Shown: piece after piece, positions 1 to 5,387 of the stretch | Layout of the letters: every line of letters starts with the position of its first letter | Numbering within the stretch: the stretch's first letter is position 1 | From: Candidatus Sulfotelmatobacter sp. | GTDB lineage: Bacteria > Acidobacteriota > Terriglobia > Terriglobales > Acidobacteriaceae | Reading direction: 5' to 3' | Assembly: GCA_030037515.1 (NCBI GenBank) | Contig: JASHRE010000122.1 | Location: forward strand, 1-6,060 | Length of the DNA: 6,060 nt | Notes under the pieces: model-generated | The model's database searches: none | The model's input: only the letters and a program-made list of their open reading frames with translations | Told to the model about the DNA's origin: nothing | Position numbers and translations under genes: made by a program

Positions 1-1
1 C

Positions 2-562
2 TTTCTGGACTACCGGCTCAACGGGCAGAAATACGTGAGCTTTGCGGCCAACGCGGAAGTACTGACGTTTACCCTCAGCGGTCTTTCGAAGGTTTCAGCC
101 CTGCCGCAAATGAAGGTGGCTTGGATCGCGACGAACGGACCCGACGCGGAAGTGGCCGCGGCCATGGCCAGACTGGAGGTCATTGCCGATACGTATCTCT
201 CGATGAACGCTCCTGTGCAGTGGGCAGTTGAAAGGCTGCTGGAACAACGGAAGGATGTTCAGCCTCAGTTGATGGAGCACGTGAGGGCGAATCTGGCGGA
301 GCTCGATCGGAGCTTGGCAGCGCAGAAAAGTTGTGAGCGGCTGCACGTCGAGGGCGGATGGTACGCCGTGCTGCGCGTTCCCGTCACGCAATCGGATGAG
401 GATTTGTGCATTGAGTTGTTGCAGCGGGAGTCGGTGCTCGTTCATCCGGGACATTTCTATGATTTTCCCAGCGATGGATATTTGGTGCTGAGCTTGATCA
501 CGCGTGAGAAAGATTTCACGCATGGGATTGGAAGAGTGCTGCGGGTTGTGAATGGGCGGTAG
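2..562 (+). CDS. PLP-dependent aminotransferase, class I/II (3' part only)
   Basis: This is the C-terminal 186 residues of a fold-type I aminotransferase; the 5' end lies outside the window. The frame is open from base 2 and ends in TAG at 560-562. A GTG at 35 is internal and should not be taken as the start. The PLP-binding lysine is visible in LTFTLSGLSKVSALPQMKVAW (codon 89-91), the usual S-x-S/L-S-K followed by a glycine- or methionine-rich strand. The small C-terminal domain follows, with HVEGGWYAVLRV and the motif VLVHPGHFYDFP typical of AlaA/AspC-like enzymes. The expected reaction is cytoplasmic transfer of an amino group between an amino acid and a 2-oxo acid. The arginine that normally grips the substrate alpha-carboxylate (aromatic-x-R-[LIV]-S) is valine here, in GYLVLSL. 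The substrate therefore cannot be assigned. The family assignment is strong; the specific activity is unknown. Confidence 0.9.
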   Translation, partial: FLDYRLNGQKYVSFAANAEVLTFTLSGLSKVSALPQMKVAWIATNGPDAEVAAAMARLEVIADTYLSMNAPVQWAVERLLEQRKDVQPQLMEHVRANLAELDRSLAAQKSCERLHVEGGWYAVLRVPVTQSDEDLCIELLQRESVLVHPGHFYDFPSDGYLVLSLITREKDFTHGIGRVLRVVNGR

Positions 563-582
563 CTGCGGAGCTCCCCTCCGCC

Positions 583-604
583 GGACAGCCGAAGGCGGCT
601 GTCC
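583..604. terminator. Perfect 9-bp palindromic hairpin between convergent genes
   Basis: GGACAGCCG (583-591) pairs perfectly with CGGCTGTCC (596-604) around the four-base loop AAGG. It sits 20 bases after the aminotransferase stop and 14 bases before the GH2 stop on the opposite strand, so it could end transcription from both sides. There is no T-run on either strand, so it is not a textbook intrinsic terminator. It may equally be a dispersed intergenic palindrome of the REP type. The hairpin is directly visible; its function is inferred. Confidence 0.5.
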
Positions 605-618
605 CCACACGCGCGCCT

Positions 619-3123
619 TCACGCCACGGACGGGCGCAGATCCACTTTCTTGGTCGTAATCGTCACGGCCGTCGCTGGTAGTTTGGGGCCCGGCCGCTGC
701 TCCGTATAGGCTTCGACACTGATCCGTCCAGGCGTCTGCGTGGATTGCACGATTACCTGCGCCAGGCCATTGAACAGGCTGCGCTGTGGTTGTTTGTCGG
801 ATTCCTGACAGTTAGGATCCCCATTGCCGACGCCGATTAGCGCGCCATCGCCGCTCAGTTTGAACTTGATCGGATAATCGGCGGTCGGAATCGGGCGGCC
901 CTGGGCGTCCAACGCTTCGACCTTGACGATCGCGACATCCTCGCCGTCGGCGTTGATTTCTGTGCGATCGGCGGTCAGGCGGATCGACTCCGGCTTGCCT
1001 GTGGTCTCGCGCTTTTCGACGAGCACGAGTTTGCCGTCCTTGGTGCCGCGTGCTTCCAACACGCCCGGCTCGTATTTCACGCTCCACTCCAGATGCGTGA
1101 ACGGCTGGATTTTCTGTGACCCCAGACTTTGGCCATTCAGAAACAGTTCGACCGAATCGAGATTCGAATGTACCCAAACGGAAATCAGCTCACCTTCGCG
1201 TCCCGACCAGTTCCAGTGGGGAAATAAATGCAGCAGAGGCCGAGAGCCCCACCATGCTTTGTAGTAAAAGAAGTTATCTTTCGGGAAGCCACAGGTATCG
1301 ACGATGCCAAACTGCGAATTGATCGAGGGCCATCCGTACGGCGTCGGCTCGCCGCGGTAATCGAAGCCAGTCCAGGCAAAGCCGCCGGAGAGCCATTCGC
1401 GGGCGGCATAGAATTTCCACCACTGTTCGGCGAGTTCTGACCACGAAGTGTGATTCAGGTCGTATGCGCTGACCCAATTGCGCAGCTTGTCAGTGGAATA
1501 GATGCCGCGAGTCGAGACCGTGCTCGCGGTTTCCGTACCAACGCCCGGCATTTGCGGATGAGCCTTGTGCCAGTCGTCAATGACGGGAAGGTTGTAGTTG
1601 TATCCCATCACGTCAAGCTGTTCGGGGAAGCGTGTCTGAAAGCTCTGATTCACGGCAGCTGTGCAAAGGCGCGTGGGATCGAGTTCGTGGGTGCGTGCGA
1701 TCATCGCGTCGATGACGCGTACACCCTGCGGCTGCGGCATCATGACCCACTCTTCGTTGCCCATCGACCAGAGAACGATCGACGGTGAATTGCGATAACG
1801 CTTCACCATGACTTCGAGCTGCGCCAGGGCTTCGGGATGGGAGCTCATCTGCCGGGTTTCGCACATCATCATCATGCCAAGGCGGTCGCAAGCCTCGACC
1901 CATTCGGGCGTGGGCATATTGTGCGAGGTGCGGACGGCGTTTGATCCCATTTCTTTGAGCACCGCCAGACGAAACGCCTGCAGCCGATCGGGAAGAGCAG
2001 CACCGACGCCGGCGTGATCCTGATGATTGCATGTGCCCTTCAGTTCGACGCGCTCGCCGTTGAGGAAGAAGCCCTTGTCGGCGTCCCATTTGATATCACG
2101 GATGCCGAAGGTGATGCGCTCTGTATCGCGCGGCTTGCCGCCGCTTTCGACCGTCACCAGGGCGGAATACAAGGTGGGAGTTTCTGAAGACCACAGAGCG
2201 GGTTCGGACACATTCGCAATGGCAGTGAAAGTCGACGTTCCGTCGGCTGCGGTCGATTGCGGTCTCGATTCGGCGGAGGCCACAACCTTTCCCGTCGCGT
2301 CGAGGATTTGCCATTTCACCAGGCAATTCTCGGACTCGCGACTTTGGTTCTGTACGATCGTTCCCAAACTCAGCGTTGCCGAATTTCCTTTGAGCGCGGG
2401 CCGAACGTACGTTTCCCAATTTCCAAGATGGAGTGGGTCCGTCTTGATCAGCCACACGTGGCGATAAATGCCGGCACCTTCGTAAAACCAGCCATCGCCG
2501 AAGCTCGCATCCATGCGAACGACGAGATAATTTTTGCCGCCGTAATTCAGAAAGTCGGTGAGGTCGAAGACGAACGGAGCGTAGCCATTGTCGTTTCGGC
2601 CGATGAAATATCCGTTGAGAAAGACCAACGCGTCGCGGAAGGCTCCATCGAACAGCACGCTGATGCGACGGCCAGCATCTTCCTGCGGAATTTCGAATGC
2701 GCGGCGATACCAGCCGATGCTGGTTTCCGGATAGCGGCGTCCTAGGGGTTTATAGCCGTGCGATTGCTGCTCGTCATCGTGGACGAACGGAAGCTCGACC
2801 GCCCAGTCGTGAGGCAGATTCAGCGGCCGCCAATTGGAATCGTCGAATTTTGCGCTAGCAAATTCGAAGTCGCCGGATTTGGAGAAGTCTCCCTGGCCCA
2901 TGCCGAACCCCAGATCGCGTGCTGGATCGGCGCCGTTGCCCTGAAAGAATTTCCAGCCGAAATCGAAGAGAAGACGTTCGCGGGGAGCGATTGCCGGTGA
3001 GGCACTTTCGGGAAAAGCCGCCAGCATCCCTTGTGCGCGGCGAAGTGAAGCGGGCAGGAGTGGGAAAGCGGAAGCGGATAAACCGGAACGAAGCACATCA
3101 CGACGCGTCAGCGATGAAGGCAT
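619..3123 (-). CDS. Tat-exported glycoside hydrolase family 2 enzyme (beta-galactosidase-like)
   Basis: This complete 834-residue enzyme hydrolyses terminal beta-glycosidic bonds with retention of configuration, probably beta-galactosides, though GH2 also includes beta-glucuronidases and beta-mannosidases. The N-terminus has a twin-arginine signal (TRRDVLRSG, Arg7-Arg8, then a hydrophobic stretch to about residue 27), so it is exported folded. A jelly-roll sugar-binding domain spans about 45-228 (NLPHDW, GWYRRAFEIP, GAGIYRHVWL). An Ig-like domain follows to about 340. The TIM barrel (about 345-625) has RTSHNMP at 398-404, the acid/base Glu457 in WSMGNEEW and the nucleophile Glu531 in GVGTETAST. 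After it come a DUF4982-like beta-sandwich (about 627-705) and a further Ig-like module (about 708-820), the layout of many GH2 enzymes from Bacteroidetes and Acidobacteria. The ATG at 3121-3123 is supported by GAGGG four bases upstream. All catalytic residues are intact. No transporter or regulator gene is adjacent. Confidence 0.93.
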   Translation of the reverse strand: MPSSLTRRDVLRSGLSASAFPLLPASLRRAQGMLAAFPESASPAIAPRERLLFDFGWKFFQGNGADPARDLGFGMGQGDFSKSGDFEFASAKFDDSNWRPLNLPHDWAVELPFVHDDEQQSHGYKPLGRRYPETSIGWYRRAFEIPQEDAGRRISVLFDGAFRDALVFLNGYFIGRNDNGYAPFVFDLTDFLNYGGKNYLVVRMDASFGDGWFYEGAGIYRHVWLIKTDPLHLGNWETYVRPALKGNSATLSLGTIVQNQSRESENCLVKWQILDATGKVVASAESRPQSTAADGTSTFTAIANVSEPALWSSETPTLYSALVTVESGGKPRDTERITFGIRDIKWDADKGFFLNGERVELKGTCNHQDHAGVGAALPDRLQAFRLAVLKEMGSNAVRTSHNMPTPEWVEACDRLGMMMMCETRQMSSHPEALAQLEVMVKRYRNSPSIVLWSMGNEEWVMMPQPQGVRVIDAMIARTHELDPTRLCTAAVNQSFQTRFPEQLDVMGYNYNLPVIDDWHKAHPQMPGVGTETASTVSTRGIYSTDKLRNWVSAYDLNHTSWSELAEQWWKFYAAREWLSGGFAWTGFDYRGEPTPYGWPSINSQFGIVDTCGFPKDNFFYYKAWWGSRPLLHLFPHWNWSGREGELISVWVHSNLDSVELFLNGQSLGSQKIQPFTHLEWSVKYEPGVLEARGTKDGKLVLVEKRETTGKPESIRLTADRTEINADGEDVAIVKVEALDAQGRPIPTADYPIKFKLSGDGALIGVGNGDPNCQESDKQPQRSLFNGLAQVIVQSTQTPGRISVEAYTEQRPGPKLPATAVTITTKKVDLRPSVA

Positions 3124-3127
3124 GAAT

Positions 3128-3132
3128 CCCTC
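3128..3132 (-). promoter_or_regulatory. Ribosome binding site of the GH2 gene
   Basis: The - strand reads GAGGG, then ATTC, then the ATG at 3123. This is a good Shine-Dalgarno match with slightly short spacing (four bases). It fixes the start of the Tat signal peptide, since the twin arginines lie only seven residues in. Confidence 0.7.
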
Positions 3133-3168
3133 GGAAACAGAAAGAATCCGGCGGTGAGTCTGAGGCGC

Positions 3169-3178
3169 TCCGGCCGGA
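3169..3178. promoter_or_regulatory. 10-bp palindrome at the predicted GH2 transcription start (possible operator)
   Basis: TCCGGCCGGA is a perfect palindrome lying 7 to 16 bases downstream of the TATAAT box, so about +1 to +10 of the predicted GH2 transcript. A repressor bound here would block transcription, which would suit a catabolic enzyme gene. A 10-bp GC-rich palindrome can also arise by chance, and no regulator gene is nearby to support it. Confidence 0.3.
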
Positions 3179-3185
3179 ACCCCGC

Positions 3186-3214
3186 ATTATAGAACGCAGC
3201 AGTCGGCATGCGAG
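3186..3214 (-). promoter_or_regulatory. Putative promoter of the GH2 gene
   Basis: On the - strand a perfect TATAAT (3186-3191) stands out in a GC-rich background. At a 17-bp spacing the -35 position (3209-3214) reads CTCGCA, which matches TTGACA at three of six positions. Transcription would start near 3179 and give a leader of about 55 bases before the GH2 ATG. The -10 box is convincing; the -35 box is weak, so activation or an extended contact may be needed. Confidence 0.6.
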
Positions 3215-3285
3215 GATCGCAGCTCGCGAACCGTCAGGCAGCTTGTCATCCTGTGCCAGCCGATTTTGCACCGCCAAGGATAGGC

Positions 3286-3310
3286 GCAACCCGCGCGAAC
3301 GCGTCGTTGC
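3286..3310 (-). terminator. Imperfect hairpin downstream of the secreted-protein gene
   Basis: GCAAC (3286-3290) pairs with GTTGC (3306-3310), and an inner GCGC/GCGT stem closes a GAAC loop. It lies about 64 bases past the stop at 3374-3376 of the - strand gene and upstream of the GH2 promoter. No T-run follows. An alternative fold, TTGC-ACC-GCC (3267-3276) with GGCGCAA (3283-3289), uses the same bases. A terminator role is possible but weakly supported. Confidence 0.25.
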
Positions 3311-3373
3311 TGTTGTGGCGGCGCGCCGGGATCGCTTCAATTGCCGGGCGAGATGACCGTCCACCCCGCCTTG

Positions 3374-4345
3374 TTATTTCTGCGGGTCGGGTGGTTGCGG
3401 AGTTTTCAGCTCGCCGTAGCCTATGATCTTGGCCGAGGTGCGGAACTTTTTGTAATCGCTATAGGTCTGGTCTCCATCCATGAGGTATCCCTTGAACAGA
3501 GCGACGCGCGCATCGAGTTTGAAAGTAACGTGCTGGGGCAGCCATACTTCGTCGTTGACACGCGTCTGCTCCAGCATCACGCGAGTGCCTTGATGGATGC
3601 GGGCCAGCACCCATCCGATGGAAACGGTATCGATGGCTTGCACGTCGAGCTTGGCCAGTTGCAGGTCGGATTTGTCGATCCACAACCTGCCGCGAAATTT
3701 AGAAAGGAACTTCGCGTCCTTCATGTGCGGTTCAAATCCGGGGCGTGGTTCGCCATCGATGACCCAGGCCTCGCGTCCGCCCACCTGTTCGGTACCGACC
3801 AGCGTGAAATTGTAAGCGTCGGCGATCTCGCGAACGAACTTGCGGTCGTCTTCGCGTTCTTTCTCTTGTCTCTCTTCGCGCTTTTTGCGGTCGGCCTCGG
3901 ACTCGTTCTTGCGCTTGTCGATGATCTTCTGAATTTTCTCGTCTTCCTTTGCAGCATCTTTCGCATCGAGCGGCTGATCGTTCTTCTTGATCAGCCGCTG
4001 CACCTGCTCGCCGTAGATTTCCAGCACGTCGTAGGTTTTGATTTCGGTGGATTTTGTGTGGCCCTTGCCATCGAGCTTATTCTCGACGTCGCGCTCGGTG
4101 TAGGTGTAATCGCGAACCCGTTTGTCGTTTTCCATATCTTTGTCAGCTACGACACGAAGGAGTTGCTGCATCTGCTCCTGCGAGAGCTTGCCGTTGGCAT
4201 CGGGCGTGAGATCGAGTTTCGGCGGGACTGCATTAGGCGCGGGTTGAGGAGTGGAGGAAGAGCCGGCGCTGGAGGCGTCCTGGGTGGCGCCCCATGCCGA
4301 CAGAATCACGACGGCAACAAACAACCCCACAGCAGAAAACTTCAT
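3374..4345 (-). CDS. Secreted protein of unknown function with a charged helix and LolA-like C-terminal part
   Basis: I do not recognise a named family. The 323-residue product starts with a Sec-type signal peptide (hydrophobic core about 5-18, cleavage likely at 19-24). It has no lipobox cysteine. A Ser/Pro/Ala-rich linker follows to about 45. Residues 70-120 contain RDYTYTERDVENKLDGKG and TKTYDVLEIYGEQVQRLI-like beta strands. Residues about 128-172 are an extremely charged Lys/Glu/Arg/Asp helix, likely coiled coil. Residues 180-310 read as successive beta strands with WVIDGEPRPGFEP, FRGRLWIDKSDLQLAKLDVQ and DYKKFRTSAKIIG. That pattern recalls the half-barrel of LolA/LolB and outer-membrane lipoprotein-sorting proteins. 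A periplasmic lipid- or protein-binding role is therefore an inference only. There is no Shine-Dalgarno sequence before the ATG, which fits the leaderless-type promoter box. Both neighbours are separated by gaps, so it is probably transcribed alone. Confidence 0.6.
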   Translation of the reverse strand: MKFSAVGLFVAVVILSAWGATQDASSAGSSSTPQPAPNAVPPKLDLTPDANGKLSQEQMQQLLRVVADKDMENDKRVRDYTYTERDVENKLDGKGHTKSTEIKTYDVLEIYGEQVQRLIKKNDQPLDAKDAAKEDEKIQKIIDKRKNESEADRKKREERQEKEREDDRKFVREIADAYNFTLVGTEQVGGREAWVIDGEPRPGFEPHMKDAKFLSKFRGRLWIDKSDLQLAKLDVQAIDTVSIGWVLARIHQGTRVMLEQTRVNDEVWLPQHVTFKLDARVALFKGYLMDGDQTYSDYKKFRTSAKIIGYGELKTPQPPDPQK

Positions 4346-4351
4346 TTGCTT

Positions 4352-4357
4352 ATTCTA
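4352..4357 (-). promoter_or_regulatory. -10 box placed for leaderless transcription of the secreted-protein gene
   Basis: The - strand reads TAGAAT, then AAGCAA, then the ATG at 4345. TAGAAT matches the -10 consensus at five of six positions. The six-base gap puts the transcription start at or next to the A of the ATG. Together with the absence of a Shine-Dalgarno sequence, this is the arrangement expected of a leaderless mRNA. No good -35 hexamer is present (GAACCA at 17-bp spacing). Confidence 0.5.
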
Positions 4358-4361
4358 CGTG

Positions 4362-4387
4362 TCCCGTATGGGATTGGTTCCCGGGAA
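4362..4387. promoter_or_regulatory. Paired GGGA palindromes over the -35 region (possible operator)
   Basis: TCCC-GTAT-GGGA (4362-4373) and the perfect palindrome TTCCCGGGAA (4378-4387) lie side by side. They occupy the spacer and -35 position of the TAGAAT promoter just described. Both share the half-site TCCC/GGGA. This is where a dimeric regulator would bind, but no regulator is known and the match may be chance. Confidence 0.3.
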
Positions 4388-4675
4388 GTGTGGCTGATGA
4401 GGGCGCAGTCCGTGGAGCCGTTGATGACGACATCTCTGCGGGTATGGTTGACCGGAGTGCGGGCCTGGTCCGGACACTCGATCAATTCCGCGGGCGATCG
4501 GCCTGCGAAGGGCTGAGAAACTCCCAAGATTAGGATGTCGCTCCATACCAGAGTCAAGGCATCGCGGGCCAAAGTGTCCGGCCCAATGCGGAGGCCTGCA
4601 GGACCTCGTGAGTTTTTCGTCGGAGGCATGGCGCGGAAACTTCACGTTCGGCGCGGCGGGTGTCGCAATGACGTC
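4388..4675. other. Gap without a convincing gene; one weak frame and a weak promoter
   Basis: No tRNA-like, rRNA-like or repeat structure is visible. On the - strand a 95-codon frame runs from an ATG at 4629 to a TGA at 4342-4344, overlapping the next ATG as ATGA. It has no clear ribosome binding site, mixed codon use and no recognisable motif. On the same strand TTGACT (4552-4557), 17 bases, then CCTAAT (4529-4534) is a possible distant promoter for the secreted-protein gene. I treat the stretch as mainly noncoding. Confidence 0.5.
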
Positions 4676-5386
4676 TTATTCCGACAGCTTTTTGTAGGCC
4701 TTCCCCAGACACTCGGCGTGAAAGAGGCGATCGTCGACGCGGTGCAGGCGCTTTTCTTGAGCTCTCGTAAGCAAGGAATAATGTTTGATCTCAAACAGGT
4801 GATCGACGATGAACCAGACCGGTTTTCCGGTGATCATCCATTGCTGGCGGTCGAATCGCTTCAGGTTCACCGGGCGCGAGTATCGGCGTAGCGTGCGCTC
4901 TCGCCGCAGATTAAAGTAAGCGTTGAAGTAGCTGAGCGTGAGTTCTCGTATCGTGCGATAGACCGGCTCGCGCCAGCGGCATCCGCTGTAATTGGATTTC
5001 GCCACGGCGCCCCAGCAACCGTCCTGGCGGAAAATGGCAATCACGTGGTCGGTGTCGTGATCGGCTTCAAAGTCCAGGAGCAACGGGGGATATCCGTTGG
5101 CGCGTAGCGACGCGGCGGCAAAGATCGCTCCTTCCAGACAGTGCGCCGTCTGCTCGGCCAGCACTCGCCGCGGAGACCAGGCCGTGTCTTCCAGATGATA
5201 GGGAATGTCGTCGAGGAAGCGCTGAATACCGTGAGGATCTTTCATGCTGCGCAGTTTGCGCAGCTCTTTGGGTGTGAAGCCAGGTGTTGGAGCAAAGTGG
5301 TTTGAGCTCATTCGTTGATTCGTATTGAGGCGTCGCTTGCGCGGTGCCGGGACAACGCAGTCAATTCGCCCCTTAGGGCTTAGCAT
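4676..5386 (-). CDS. Transglutaminase-like cysteine protein
   Basis: The 236-residue protein resembles an uncharacterised branch of the transglutaminase-like (papain-fold) superfamily. Numbering from the ATG at 5386, a nucleophile cysteine appears at the start of a helix in EQTAHCLEGAIFAAASLRANG (Cys83), and a histidine begins the core strand in DHVIAIFRQDGCWGAVAKSN (His114). The usual aspartate of the triad is not at its expected place after the tryptophan (WGAVA), and Asn132 is the likeliest third residue, giving Cys-His-Asn as in papain. A conserved-looking REPVYRTIRELTLSYFNAYF segment follows. There is no signal peptide, so it should act in the cytoplasm as a protease, amidase or acyltransferase. 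The start is uncertain. The ATG at 5384-5386 is one base after the upstream stop (TAGAATG) and would allow translational coupling. The ATG at 5309-5311 would remove 25 atypical basic residues. Neither has a strong ribosome binding site. Confidence 0.6.
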   Translation of the reverse strand: MLSPKGRIDCVVPAPRKRRLNTNQRMSSNHFAPTPGFTPKELRKLRSMKDPHGIQRFLDDIPYHLEDTAWSPRRVLAEQTAHCLEGAIFAAASLRANGYPPLLLDFEADHDTDHVIAIFRQDGCWGAVAKSNYSGCRWREPVYRTIRELTLSYFNAYFNLRRERTLRRYSRPVNLKRFDRQQWMITGKPVWFIVDHLFEIKHYSLLTRAQEKRLHRVDDRLFHAECLGKAYKKLSE

Positions 5387-5387
5387 T

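Noticed and set aside
95..622. 175-codon - strand frame opposite the aminotransferase
   Set aside because: It is antisense to a clearly recognisable aminotransferase and shows no motif of its own.
3319..3328. CGGCGCGCCG 10-bp palindrome
   Set aside because: It is a GC-only palindrome in GC-rich DNA, with no promoter or gene end next to it. Chance is the simplest explanation.
3098..3364. 88-codon - strand frame spanning the gap before the GH2 gene
   Set aside because: It runs through the TATAAT promoter and into the GH2 start, has no ribosome binding site and has an Arg/Ser-rich random composition.
3341..4516. 391-codon open frame on the + strand, antisense to the secreted-protein gene
   Set aside because: Its protein is low-complexity and mirrors the codon bias of the - strand gene. 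The - strand frame has a signal peptide, a natural start and a coherent beta pattern, so the + frame is a shadow.
4535..4891. 118-codon + strand frame across the gap and the transglutaminase-like gene
   Set aside because: Half of it is antisense to a gene with recognisable catalytic motifs; the remainder has no family resemblance.
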